From assembly GCA_945888595.1 (NCBI GenBank), contig CAMDAO010000002.1:1-64000 (forward strand): DNA of 64,000 bases, read 5' to 3'. Source of the stretch: Chryseobacterium gleum. Its GTDB lineage: Bacteria; Bacteroidota; Bacteroidia; Flavobacteriales_D; Crocinitomicaceae. Made by a program: the position numbers and the translations under genes. Every line of letters begins with the position of its first letter. The stretch's first letter is position 1. This document shows, in pieces, positions 9,200-19,260 of this stretch. The notes beneath the pieces were generated by a model that was given only the letters and a program-made list of their open reading frames with translations, had not been told where the DNA came from and made no database searches.

Positions 9200-10441
9200 C
9201 TATACATATTTCTTAAAAACAATCGAAGCGATATGTCCTCCAAAACCAAACGTATTACTCATAGCATACGTCATTTCTTTTTCTATTGATTTTCCTAATG
9301 GGAAAGTGAAAAGATTTGCAAATTCTGGTTCTATTTCAGTGGTATTGATTGTTGGAGGAACCGTATTTTCTTGTAATGCCATTAAACAGGCAATTCCTTC
9401 TATTGCTCCAGCAGCCCCCAATAAGTGTCCTGTCATAGATTTTGTTGCAGAAACGGCTAATGAACTTCGAGCACCGAAAACACGTTTGGCTGCAATTAAT
9501 TCACTATTATCCCCTATGGAAGTGGAGGTTGCATGCATATTAATATGATCAATTTCATCTGCTGAAATCCCGGCTTCTCTTAGTGCTTCATTCATTCCTA
9601 AAACTGCACCATCTCCTTCAGGATGTGTTCCTGTTAAATGATAGGCATCTGCCGCCATTCCACCACCAACAATTTCACCATAAATAGTAGCTCCGCGTTT
9701 GATTGCATGTTCATATTCTTCAACAATTATTGCGCCTGCTCCTTCTCCCATCACAAAACCATCTCTTGTCACATCGAAAGGACGAGAAGCGGTTTCTGGT
9801 GAATCATTTCGCGTAGAAAGGGCTTTAGCAGAAGAAAATCCACCGATTGCCGATTCCGTGATAGCTGCCTCAGATCCTCCTGTGATTATCATATCTGCTT
9901 TCCCCCATTTTACATAATTGAACGCTTCAATCATTGCTGTATTAGAGGTAGCACAAGCCGAAACAGGACAAAAATTTACTCCTCTTAGTCCGTATTTGAT
10001 CGATATGATACCGGAGGCAATATCTACCAAAATTCGTGGAATAAAATAGGGTGTAAATCTTGGAATTCCATCTCCTTCACAGTATTCCTTCATTTGGTCC
10101 TGAAAGGTTTGAATGCCTCCATTTCCCGACCCCCAAATAACGCCAATTCTATCTCTATTTAAAGTTTCAAAATCAATTTTTCCATGCTCAACTGCTTCAG
10201 CAACGGCAATCAATGCATATTGAGAAAAGGGGTCGTATTTTCTGATTTCTTTCACATCAAAATAATTTTTTGAATCAAAATTCTTCAGCTCACAGGCAAA
10301 TTTTGCTTTGAAATTACTGGTGTCAAATTTAGTTATTGGACCAGCACCGCTAACTCCATTTTTTAAATTTGTCCAAAATTCATTTAAATTATTTCCAATG
10401 GGTGTCAATGCACCTATTCCAGTAACTACAACTCTTTTCAT
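9200..10441 (-). CDS. fabF: beta-ketoacyl-ACP synthase II
   Basis: VVVTGIGALTPIGNN, SACATSN, HMHATSTSIGD and KSMTGHLLGAAG motifs; Cys-His-His catalytic residues present. Confidence 0.95.
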   Translation of the reverse strand: MKRVVVTGIGALTPIGNNLNEFWTNLKNGVSGAGPITKFDTSNFKAKFACELKNFDSKNYFDVKEIRKYDPFSQYALIAVAEAVEHGKIDFETLNRDRIGVIWGSGNGGIQTFQDQMKEYCEGDGIPRFTPYFIPRILVDIASGIISIKYGLRGVNFCPVSACATSNTAMIEAFNYVKWGKADMIITGGSEAAITESAIGGFSSAKALSTRNDSPETASRPFDVTRDGFVMGEGAGAIIVEEYEHAIKRGATIYGEIVGGGMAADAYHLTGTHPEGDGAVLGMNEALREAGISADEIDHINMHATSTSIGDNSELIAAKRVFGARSSLAVSATKSMTGHLLGAAGAIEGIACLMALQENTVPPTINTTEIEPEFANLFTFPLGKSIEKEMTYAMSNTFGFGGHIASIVFKKYV

Positions 10442-10472
10442 TCTCTAATTTTTACTAACCCTCAATCCACTT

Positions 10473-10775
10473 TTACATAAATCCTAATTCAAGCTGAGCT
10501 TCCTCACTCATCATATCTTTGGTCCAAGGTGGATCAAAAACAATGTTTACTTTGGCGGATTTCACTCCCAATATATAGGCAACTTTTTCTTCAACTTCTT
10601 TCGGCATTGTTTCAGCTACAGGACAATTCGGTGATGTTAAAGTCATTTCAATTTCAACATTATTCTCTTTGTCAATTTTCACTTCGTAAATTAGCCCCAA
10701 TTCGTAGATATCGACAGGTATTTCTGGGTCGTATATCGTTTTTAAAACGGCAACAATTGTATCTTCTAATTCCAT
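10473..10775 (-). CDS. DUF59/MIP18-family Fe-S assembly protein (SUF-associated)
   Basis: IYDPEIPVDIYELGLIYEV and MTLTSPNCPVAETMPKEVE motifs. Confidence 0.88.
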   Translation of the reverse strand: MELEDTIVAVLKTIYDPEIPVDIYELGLIYEVKIDKENNVEIEMTLTSPNCPVAETMPKEVEEKVAYILGVKSAKVNIVFDPPWTKDMMSEEAQLELGFM

Positions 10776-10786
10776 ATTAACCTATA

Positions 10787-11212
10787 TTAAACCGCCATTA
10801 AGGCGCTCATTTTTATTTTTTTTATCATGCTTACCAATCCATTAGAACGGGTGATTGATAAATGTTCTTGTAAACCAATTTCTCGAATAAAATGTAAATC
10901 TACTTTTGCAATATCTTCCGGAGTTTCATTGTTGAGCACTCGTATTAAAAGTCCAATAATCCCCTTCGTTATGATAGCATCCGAATCAGCATAAAACTGC
11001 ATTTTCCCATTATCAAGGGAAGAATCTAACCAAACTTGCGATTGGCATCCAATGATCAGACGATCTTCTGTCTTTTTATCTGCTTGAATGATAGGTAATT
11101 CTTTCCCTAATTCAATGATATATTCATATTTCTCCATCCAATCGTCAAAAATGGCGAAGTCTTGAATTATTTCTTGTTGTTTCTCTTCAAGTGTCATAAT
11201 TTCTTTTTTCAA
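10787..11212 (-). CDS. sufE: SufE family cysteine desulfuration protein
   Basis: KTEDRLIIGCQSQVWL motif; overlaps sufS by 4 bp. Confidence 0.92.
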   Translation of the reverse strand: MKKEIMTLEEKQQEIIQDFAIFDDWMEKYEYIIELGKELPIIQADKKTEDRLIIGCQSQVWLDSSLDNGKMQFYADSDAIITKGIIGLLIRVLNNETPEDIAKVDLHFIREIGLQEHLSITRSNGLVSMIKKIKMSALMAV

Positions 11213-12444
11213 CGTAGCATATTTATACTTTTTTCAACGGCCGAAATAAAGAAATCGATCTCTTCTTTCGTGTTGTAAAATGCAAATGAGGCACGAACTG
11301 TCCCTGGAATCTTATAAAAATCCATCAAGGGCTGTGTGCAATGATGTCCAGTCCTGACGGCAATTCCTTGTTTATCCAACAAAGTTCCAATATCAAAAGG
11401 GTGCAAACCATCTACTGTAAATGAAACGACACTGGTTTTCTTTTTCGCTTCACCAATAATATGCACCCCTTCAAAAGTGGTTAGCATATCTTGCGCATAT
11501 TCGGCTAATTCAATCTCATGTTTTTGAATTGCTTCCATATCATAAGAAGATAAAAATTCGATGGCCTTTGCTAAGCAAATTACGCCTGCAATATGTGGAG
11601 TTCCTGCTTCAAATTTATAAGGTAACTCGTTGTAGGTTGTCCGTTCGAACGAGACTTTTAAAATCATATCTCCTCCACCTTGATACGGAGGCATCTTCTC
11701 AAGCAGCGCTTCTTTTCCATAAAGTACACCAACTCCAGTTGGCCCAAAAACTTTATGGCCAGAGAAAACAAAGAAATCACAATTGAGATCTTGCACATCA
11801 ATTTTCGTATGCTGAATACTTTGAGCACCATCTACTAAAATTTTAGCTCCAACGGCATGTGCTTTTTTAGCTAATTCTTTTACTGGATTGATCGTTCCTA
11901 ATGCATTTGATATATGTGTAACAGCTACTAATTTGGTTTTTTTAGAAAGTAAGGCATCGAAAGCCTCCATAATCAATTCTCCTTTTTTATTGATTGGAGC
12001 TACTTTTAAAATACATCCTTTTCGTTCACAAAGCATTTGCCAAGGAACGATATTTGAATGATGCTCCATTGCTGTAATTAAAATCTCATCTCCAGCTGAT
12101 AGAAGTTCACCATAAGAAAAGGCTACCAAATTGATCCCATCAGTGGTTCCTTTTGTGAAAATAATTTCTTCTGACTTCTCGGCATTCAAATAGTTCTGAA
12201 TAGTCCTTCGAGAATCTTCATATCCATTGGTTGCCTGCTGGCTCATATAATGAACTCCGCGATGGATGTTTGCATTGTCTTTAGAATAATAAAGATTGAT
12301 AGCATCCAAGACAATTTGAGGTTTTTGAGATGTTGCACCGTTGTCAAAGTAAATCAAATTTTTACCATAAATCAACTGGCGAAGTGCCGGAAATTGCTCT
12401 CGAATTTCACGAACATTAAACTTTTTTTTATTTCCTTGTATCAT
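11209..12444 (-). CDS. sufS: SufS family cysteine desulfurase
   Basis: YFDNGATSQKPQ, NIHRGVHYMSQQAT, SGHKVFGPTGVGVLYG and RTGHHCTQPLM motifs. Confidence 0.96.
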   Translation of the reverse strand: MIQGNKKKFNVREIREQFPALRQLIYGKNLIYFDNGATSQKPQIVLDAINLYYSKDNANIHRGVHYMSQQATNGYEDSRRTIQNYLNAEKSEEIIFTKGTTDGINLVAFSYGELLSAGDEILITAMEHHSNIVPWQMLCERKGCILKVAPINKKGELIMEAFDALLSKKTKLVAVTHISNALGTINPVKELAKKAHAVGAKILVDGAQSIQHTKIDVQDLNCDFFVFSGHKVFGPTGVGVLYGKEALLEKMPPYQGGGDMILKVSFERTTYNELPYKFEAGTPHIAGVICLAKAIEFLSSYDMEAIQKHEIELAEYAQDMLTTFEGVHIIGEAKKKTSVVSFTVDGLHPFDIGTLLDKQGIAVRTGHHCTQPLMDFYKIPGTVRASFAFYNTKEEIDFFISAVEKSINMLR

Positions 12445-12556
12445 AGCAATTACAAAGATACAAATCCTTATTTTGAATCCTTCTAAATTAAAGAGAAATT
12501 TATAATAAAAAGTAGAGAAATATGTAAAATTTTTTAAGAGCTTATGGCTGTTTGAT

Positions 12557-14254
12557 TTAATTAAACTTAATCGCTTTTACAGGGTTCACTCTTGTAATTA
12601 CATAACTTGGAATTACTAAAGCTAAAACACAAATTACTAAAGTTCCAATATTTAGTGTGAACCAATGCCAAAAGGAAAGCTCTATCGGAACTTTATTTAA
12701 ATAGTATACTTCTGGATTTAAAGTTATTAATCCAAAATGAGATTGTAAAAAACAAAATGAGAGCCCTACAATGTTTCCGATTATCATTCCTTTTCCAATT
12801 AGAAATGCTCCTTGGTATAAAAATATCTTTCGGATACTCCAATTAGTGGCTCCCATTGCTTTTAACATGCCAATAAAATTGGTTCTGATTAATATTAAAA
12901 CAAGTAAGGCAGAGCCCATGTTTATGATTCCAATTACAATCATTAAAATTAAGATGATGAGAACATTTAAATCTAGAAACCCTAACCAAACAAAAATATC
13001 AGCCTCGTTATTCATGATGCTAGTGACTTTTAATTCTTCCAAATTTTCGGTGGGTTTAAACTCAATCTCCCTTTTTAAATTAGTAATGGTTTGATCTAAA
13101 TGGTCCCAGTCATCGACCATAATTTCAAAGCCGCTTACATAGTTTTGATAGCTACCTTTTCCCTCTGTTTGTTCAAAGATGAGTTTTTTACGCGAGCACT
13201 CAAGCGCATATTTTGTTCCTTTTTTATTTAGAAACTTACGGATAATTTCACCGTCAGAAGTTAGTTTGTAATCACAAAAACTCAAACCTTCACCTTTCAC
13301 TTTGATTGACAAATAGGCAGTATCTGGTATACTTGTTAATTCATTCTTTCCTTCGATAGAAGTACTAAAATCAGAGGCAATTAGTCGAATAACGGTATCT
13401 TTCACAGGGCAAAAGGAAAGCCCGGGAGCGCTTTGGTATCCGTATCCCCAATCATATCGGTAATTCCCATTTCCTCCTGTAATATTCCCTCGAATTAGCA
13501 GGTAACCGCTGTTTAGCGTATCATCTAGTGCAATTGATGCTTGAATCCCCCAATCATTTAATTTTTGAATATTTTTCAGATCACCAATTACTATTTTTTT
13601 ATCAAATTCTTCTAGGCCAGTTTCATAGATTCCTACTACTTTGAACATTCTTTTTACGGGTTGTTTTTTTACAAAAAAGGCTCTGATTTCATCTCCAACT
13701 TTGTAATTTAAGTCACGTGCTATGCGAGAAGAAATTAATAAATCGTTTGAAATCTCATTTGGTTTATAGATGGGTAATTTACCTGTTTTTAAATGTTCCT
13801 TGAAAAAAGACCAATCAAAATCTTCTCCCACACCTTTGATAATTGCACCTAAAATTTCTTGCTGAATTTGAGATGTATCTTTTCCATTCGAGAGTGTGTA
13901 TTTAATTTCATTTTTATCCGATTGAAATAGTACTGGTTTGTAGGCTATTTTTTGCACATGAGCCACTCCTTTCATCTGACTTACAGATGGAAAAAAGGCC
14001 TGGTTTTTGAAAATAGGGTTGCATTCGTATACGCTTCCTTCGCCAGCACTCATAATGAAAGCATGTGATCCGAAACCAGATACTTTTTGTCGCACTTCAT
14101 GCTGAAAACCGGTTACAACAGCAATTGTAATTAAGTTAACAACAACAGCTAACGCAATACTTAGTATAGAAATTCGTACGATAGGTCGGGAAACTTTATT
14201 ACCTTCGACCTCAATTTTCAGAATTCGCTTCGATATGAAATATTCAAATGACAC
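12557..14254 (-). CDS. ABC transporter permease, FtsX/LolC-E family
   Basis: SFEYFISKRILK start-like motif with GTG at 14254, and a C-terminal FtsX domain (LRTNFIGMLKAMGATNWSIRKIFLYQG-like). The track ORF's first 59 aa look spurious because they overlap the divergent gene. Confidence 0.85.
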   Translation of the reverse strand: MSFEYFISKRILKIEVEGNKVSRPIVRISILSIALAVVVNLITIAVVTGFQHEVRQKVSGFGSHAFIMSAGEGSVYECNPIFKNQAFFPSVSQMKGVAHVQKIAYKPVLFQSDKNEIKYTLSNGKDTSQIQQEILGAIIKGVGEDFDWSFFKEHLKTGKLPIYKPNEISNDLLISSRIARDLNYKVGDEIRAFFVKKQPVKRMFKVVGIYETGLEEFDKKIVIGDLKNIQKLNDWGIQASIALDDTLNSGYLLIRGNITGGNGNYRYDWGYGYQSAPGLSFCPVKDTVIRLIASDFSTSIEGKNELTSIPDTAYLSIKVKGEGLSFCDYKLTSDGEIIRKFLNKKGTKYALECSRKKLIFEQTEGKGSYQNYVSGFEIMVDDWDHLDQTITNLKREIEFKPTENLEELKVTSIMNNEADIFVWLGFLDLNVLIILILMIVIGIINMGSALLVLILIRTNFIGMLKAMGATNWSIRKIFLYQGAFLIGKGMIIGNIVGLSFCFLQSHFGLITLNPEVYYLNKVPIELSFWHWFTLNIGTLVICVLALVIPSYVITRVNPVKAIKFN

Positions 14255-14267
14255 TAAAAGATTTTTT

Positions 14268-15545
14268 ATGACGCTAAAGTACACAAAGCTTTTGTGCCTA
14301 AAAAGTATTTTATTGATTTTGATTTCTTCGTGCAGCGTTTTATCTGAAAGTGAGGTTGAAAAAAAGACGCGTGAAAAAATAGAAGTATCTGTTATTACAG
14401 CTTTACCTGCAACTGTGAAAGTTGAAAACACCGTTTATCACGAGTTTCATCAGCCTATGTTGGGAGGCGCTAGAATGAATTTGTACTTGGATTCGTTGAA
14501 AGGGAAAAGAGTGGCTATTGTAGGAAATCAAACGAGCACAATTGGAAAAACACATCTTGTTGACACTTTACTTTCTTTAGGGGTTGTTATTAAAAAAGTC
14601 TTTTCTCCTGAGCATGGTTTTAGAGGGGATGCGGATGCTGGTGAAAAAGTGGGAAGTACAATCGATTCAAAAACGGGAATCCCTTTAATTTCTTTGTATG
14701 GCAAAAATAAAAAGCCTTATCCTGAGCAACTTTCTGATGTAGATGTTGTAATATACGATATACAAGATGTAGGCGTTCGATTTTATACCTATATTTCTAC
14801 CTTGCACTATGTGATGGAGGCATGTGCGGAAAATAAAAAACCAATTATTGTTTTAGATCGGCCTAATCCAAATGGTCACTATGTCGATGGTCCTGTTCTA
14901 GAGCCCGCCCAAAGATCATTTGTTGGAATGGATCCTGTTCCAATCGTCTATGGAATGACTATTGGAGAATATGCGTTAATGGTCAATGGTGAATTTTGGT
15001 TAAGTGATAGTTTGCAATGTGATTTATGGATTGTACCATGTAAATATTATGTACATAAATCAAAATATGTTTTACCTGTTGCCCCTTCTCCGAATCTTCG
15101 ATCTGAAACGGCTATAACTTTATATCCTAGTTTATGTTTGTTTGAAGCAACATCAGTAAGCGTAGGCAGAGGAACTGACAGACCTTTTGAAATGTATGGG
15201 CATCCTTTGTTTCCTTTTAAAGGGTTTTCATTTACCCCTGTTTCTTGTTTTGGAGCAAAAAATCCTTTATATGAGAATGTCGTGTGCAATGGGTTTGATT
15301 TAAAAAACACGATGAAAAAAAGGACGTATGAATTGAATTTAAACTGGATTATTCAAGCTAAAACGCTTTTAGGGGACTCATCTGAATTTATTAATCAACC
15401 TGCATTTTTTAATCGTTTAGCCGGGAATAATGAATTGAAAAGTCAAATTTTATCAGGTCTTTCCGCAAAAGAGATTAGAGCTTCGTGGAAACCAGGAATA
15501 GATAATTTTAAAAAAATTAGACACCGTTATCTTTTATATGAATAG
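14268..15545 (+). CDS. DUF1343 family lipoprotein (NamZ-like exo-N-acetylmuramidase)
   Basis: ATG at 14268 followed by a lipoprotein signal ending ISSC; VAIVGNQTSTIGKTHLVDTLLSLGV, FSPEHGFRGDADAGEKV and DVQDVGVRFYTYISTL-like motifs. Confidence 0.88.
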   Translation: MTLKYTKLLCLKSILLILISSCSVLSESEVEKKTREKIEVSVITALPATVKVENTVYHEFHQPMLGGARMNLYLDSLKGKRVAIVGNQTSTIGKTHLVDTLLSLGVVIKKVFSPEHGFRGDADAGEKVGSTIDSKTGIPLISLYGKNKKPYPEQLSDVDVVIYDIQDVGVRFYTYISTLHYVMEACAENKKPIIVLDRPNPNGHYVDGPVLEPAQRSFVGMDPVPIVYGMTIGEYALMVNGEFWLSDSLQCDLWIVPCKYYVHKSKYVLPVAPSPNLRSETAITLYPSLCLFEATSVSVGRGTDRPFEMYGHPLFPFKGFSFTPVSCFGAKNPLYENVVCNGFDLKNTMKKRTYELNLNWIIQAKTLLGDSSEFINQPAFFNRLAGNNELKSQILSGLSAKEIRASWKPGIDNFKKIRHRYLLYE

Positions 15546-15622
15546 TCACACGGATTGTTTATGAGAAAATTAACAGATTATTCCCGCGATTTTTCATAAA
15601 TTTGCATCCAACAATAATAGAA

Positions 15623-17047
15623 ATGGGGTTTGACAATAAATTAACAACAGAGGAGAAGGCATTAAAGATTAATCTTACCAAAGATATTTACGGATGTTTT
15701 GCAGAAATTGGTGCTGGTCAAGAAGTAGTTGCTAATTTTTTTAGAGCGGGCGGAAGTTCTGGAACTATTGCTTTTTCGCAGTCTGCTTATGATATGAAAG
15801 TATCTGATTCTATGTATGGTGAAGCTTCTCGTTATGTTTGCGAGGAAAGATTGGTAACGATGCTTGAAACGGAATTTGAAACAATGAAATTTCGTTTACC
15901 TGAAAAGTATAAGGAATCTCGTTTTTTCGCTTTCTGTAATACGGTTGAATCATTGAATTACCACAAAACTAATCAAGGTCATGGTTGGGTTGGACTGCGT
16001 TTCCAATTAAACCTTGATTCAAAGCCGAATGATATTATTTTACATCTAAAAATGCATGACATTAGCCATAAAGCGCAGCAGCAATCTCTGGGTATTTTAG
16101 GCGTAAACCTAATTCATGCGGCTTATTTTTACAATAATGACTTGGATTCATTTTTAGACCACTTGGTACATCGTTTGCCGAGAGATCGCATGGAAATAGA
16201 TATGCTTCGTGTCTCTGGTCCTGACTTTGAAAATACAGATAATCGTATCATTGCGTTAAATCTGGTAAAAAGAGGGATGACGGATGCGACCATGTTCGAT
16301 TTATGTGGTAATGTATTGCAACCTGCAACGGCTCTGTATAAGCGAAACATTTTGTTGATGCGTGGTCGATTCAGGCCAGTCACAAAAGTTCATATCGATA
16401 TGATTGAGAAGGGTTTAGAACTTTTCTTGAAGGAAGAAGAGGTAGAAGAAGAAAACGTCAGTGTCGTCTTCGAACTTACCTTAAAAGATTTGACGGCGGA
16501 TGGAAAAATATTAGATAAAGATTTCGTAGACCGGGCTGAATTATTAGGTTCTTTAGGATATACCGTGATGATTTCAAATTATTTGAAGCATTACAAAATG
16601 GTTGATTATTTAGCTTCAATCGCTAAGGAGAAAAAAATGGGCGTTATTTTAGGTGTTTATAATTTACACAGTATTTTTGATGAACGCTATTATGATAATT
16701 TACCTGGAGGAGTTTTGGAGGCTTTTGGTAGAGGTTTCGGACACAATGTAAAATTATTCGTTTATCCAGCTATTGATGTAGAGTCAGGAGAATTATATTC
16801 ACTAAATAATCTAATAATTCCGCTGCATTTAAATGGATTGTTGCAATACATGCATGATAATAATAAGTTGGAAGCGATTGAAAGTTATAATGAAAAATTA
16901 CTCTCCATTATGTCGGATGATGTTCTTTCTAAAATTAAAGCAAATGCTTCGCACTGGGAAGATGATTTGCCGGAAGAGGTCGTAAAAGCAATTAAGTATT
17001 ATGAATTATTTGGCTTTCATCAACCAAAAGAACCTTCTACAATATAG
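15623..17047 (+). CDS. conserved Bacteroidetes protein of uncertain function (IGAGQEVVxxFFRAGGxSGTIA family)
   Basis: Motif AEIGAGQEVVANFFRAGGSSGTIAFSQSAYDM is a recognisable conserved family. ATG at 15623 preferred over TTG at 15602, which lies in a TAAATTTG promoter-like motif. Confidence 0.75.
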   Translation: MGFDNKLTTEEKALKINLTKDIYGCFAEIGAGQEVVANFFRAGGSSGTIAFSQSAYDMKVSDSMYGEASRYVCEERLVTMLETEFETMKFRLPEKYKESRFFAFCNTVESLNYHKTNQGHGWVGLRFQLNLDSKPNDIILHLKMHDISHKAQQQSLGILGVNLIHAAYFYNNDLDSFLDHLVHRLPRDRMEIDMLRVSGPDFENTDNRIIALNLVKRGMTDATMFDLCGNVLQPATALYKRNILLMRGRFRPVTKVHIDMIEKGLELFLKEEEVEEENVSVVFELTLKDLTADGKILDKDFVDRAELLGSLGYTVMISNYLKHYKMVDYLASIAKEKKMGVILGVYNLHSIFDERYYDNLPGGVLEAFGRGFGHNVKLFVYPAIDVESGELYSLNNLIIPLHLNGLLQYMHDNNKLEAIESYNEKLLSIMSDDVLSKIKANASHWEDDLPEEVVKAIKYYELFGFHQPKEPSTI

Positions 17048-17068
17048 TTTCCATAATAGCAAAATCAT

Positions 17069-18082
17069 ATGCCTCATATAAAAAATGCCCTCATTCGTTA
17101 TCGAATAATCGATCGATCTTTACGAAATAAATACCGTCCTTTCCCTTCTAAAAAAAACCTCAGAGAATTATGTGAAGAAGCTTTATTTGGCAGTGTTGAT
17201 GGTGAAAATATTTGTGATTCAACAATAGAAAAAGATCTTTTTGCAATGCGTTTGGAGCATGACGCACCTATTAAGTATAATAAAAGAGAAGGTGGATATT
17301 TTTATTCAGATCCAGATTTTTCTATTAATGATATTCCTTTAACAAACGACGATGTCACTTCTATAAAGTTTGCAATCAATACATTGAAGCAGTTTCGTGA
17401 GGTTGATATGTTTAAACAATTTGGAAATGCAATTGACAAAATTGTTGATAGGATAACTATTTCTGATGACCCTAGAGATTCTGACATTTCTAGTTTTGTT
17501 CAATTTGAAGTAGCGTTTTCGTCAAGTGGAAATGAGTTTTTAGCTCCTTTATTAGAAGCGATTCGAAATAGTTTATTAGCATCATTTGAGTACACTAGTT
17601 TTGTGTCTGGGAAAGCGAAGCATAGAAAAGTCGTTCCGCTATTATTGAAAGAATATAGAAATAGATGGTACTTAATTTCGTTTGATTTAGACAAGAAGGA
17701 TGTAATGACTTATGCGTTAGAACGAATGAGCGATGTGCTAATTTTAGAGGAAAAAGGAGAAAAACCTTTAGACTTTGATGCGGATTTATTTTTCAAACAT
17801 TCAATAGGAATAACAAGTAGTGAGGATGAACCATCAACGATTATTTTTAAAGCGGACAATGTTTCATCAAAATATATTATTTCTCAACCTTTTCATTCGT
17901 CCCAAATAGTTCTCAAAGAAGGAAAAAATAAAATAACATTCCAATTGAAAGTATTGATTTCTGAGGAATTTATTCGAACCATTTTAAGCTATGCTGGGGG
18001 AATTGAAATAGTAGAACCTATTGAGTTTCGAGAAGAAATTATTGCGCGCGTAGCTGAAATGATGAAGCATTATAATTTATAA
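17069..18082 (+). CDS. WYL domain-containing transcriptional regulator
   Basis: N-terminal HTH-like region and RNRWYLISFDLDKKDVMTYALERM (WYL core). Confidence 0.85.
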   Translation: MPHIKNALIRYRIIDRSLRNKYRPFPSKKNLRELCEEALFGSVDGENICDSTIEKDLFAMRLEHDAPIKYNKREGGYFYSDPDFSINDIPLTNDDVTSIKFAINTLKQFREVDMFKQFGNAIDKIVDRITISDDPRDSDISSFVQFEVAFSSSGNEFLAPLLEAIRNSLLASFEYTSFVSGKAKHRKVVPLLLKEYRNRWYLISFDLDKKDVMTYALERMSDVLILEEKGEKPLDFDADLFFKHSIGITSSEDEPSTIIFKADNVSSKYIISQPFHSSQIVLKEGKNKITFQLKVLISEEFIRTILSYAGGIEIVEPIEFREEIIARVAEMMKHYNL

Positions 18083-18230
18083 GCGGTTTTCGGGAACTGA
18101 AAAAATAAAGGTTTTCTTCGCTCTCGTCTAAAAATTCGTTATTACTGCATACATGTTAGTTATTTATTTTAAAAAATGTTATTTTTGACGTTCCATATAG
18201 TTGGTTAATAAGATTGTTATTTGTAGAAGC

Positions 18231-19211
18231 ATGAGAACTGTACAATTTAGAGAAGCATTAAGAGAAGCAATGTGTGAAGAAATGCGTCGTGATTCATCTG
18301 TATTTTTAATGGGTGAAGAGGTAGCAGAGTATAACGGAGCTTACAAAGTATCGCAAGACATGTTGAAGGAATTTGGCGCGAAACGAGTTATTGATACACC
18401 TATTGCTGAACTTGGTTTTACTGGAATTGCAGTTGGCGCTTCTATGAATGGTTTGCGTCCAATTGTTGAGTTTATGACATGGAATTTTGCTGTATTAGCT
18501 TCTGATCAAATTATAAATAGTGCCGCAAAAATGCTTCAAATGTCTGGAGGTCAGTATAATTGCCCAATCGTTTTTAGAGGTGGTAATGGTCCTGCTGGTC
18601 AATTAGGAGCTACACATTCAACTAGTTTTGAATCATTTTACGCAAATGTCCCAGGATTAAAAGTAATTACTCCATCAACACCATACGACGCGAAAGGATT
18701 GCTGAAAGCAGCGATACGTGATAATGATCCAGTACTTATTATGGAGTCTGAAAAAATGTATGGCGACAAAGGCGAGATTCCGGATGGTGAATATATTATT
18801 CCAATCGGAGTGGCTGACATTAAAAGAAAAGGTACAGATGTAACAATTGTTTCTTTTGGAAAAATAATGAAGGTAGTTCATGCTGCAGCAGAAGTACTTC
18901 AAAAAGAAGGCATTTCATGTGAAATCATTGATTTACGTACCGTTCGTCCAATCGATTATGCGTGTGTTGTGGAATCTGTTAAAAAAACAAACAGATGTGT
19001 ATGTGTGGAAGAAGCTTGGCCATTGGCATCCATTTCTTCTGAAATCGCTTACCATTTGCAACGCTATGCTTTTGACTTTTTAGATGCGCCAGTGATGCGA
19101 GTGACGCAAACAGATACACCTTTAGCTTTTTCTCCCACATTGATCGATGAAGCTTTGCCAAATGTAGATCGCATCGTAAAAGCAGTTAGGAGCACTTTTA
19201 ATAGAAACTAA
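18231..19211 (+). CDS. pdhB: pyruvate dehydrogenase E1 component subunit beta
   Basis: MRTVQFREALREAMCEEMRRD, FLMGEEVAEYNGAYKVSQ, GGQYNCPIVFRGGNG and EAWPLASISSEIA motifs. Confidence 0.94.
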   Translation: MRTVQFREALREAMCEEMRRDSSVFLMGEEVAEYNGAYKVSQDMLKEFGAKRVIDTPIAELGFTGIAVGASMNGLRPIVEFMTWNFAVLASDQIINSAAKMLQMSGGQYNCPIVFRGGNGPAGQLGATHSTSFESFYANVPGLKVITPSTPYDAKGLLKAAIRDNDPVLIMESEKMYGDKGEIPDGEYIIPIGVADIKRKGTDVTIVSFGKIMKVVHAAAEVLQKEGISCEIIDLRTVRPIDYACVVESVKKTNRCVCVEEAWPLASISSEIAYHLQRYAFDFLDAPVMRVTQTDTPLAFSPTLIDEALPNVDRIVKAVRSTFNRN

Positions 19212-19260
19212 GGTTTTCTCGCTGCATATTTCTTAGTAATCATAGCTTATTTACAAAAGC

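Noticed and set aside
14255-14431. N-terminal 59-aa extension of the lolC/E-like ORF
   Set aside because: Overlaps the divergent DUF1343 gene and lacks family similarity; the GTG at 14254 fits better.
18231-19211. orphan pdhB without an adjacent E1-alpha gene
   Set aside because: Split placement of E1 subunits is common in Bacteroidetes as far as I know; not unusual enough without the rest of the genome.
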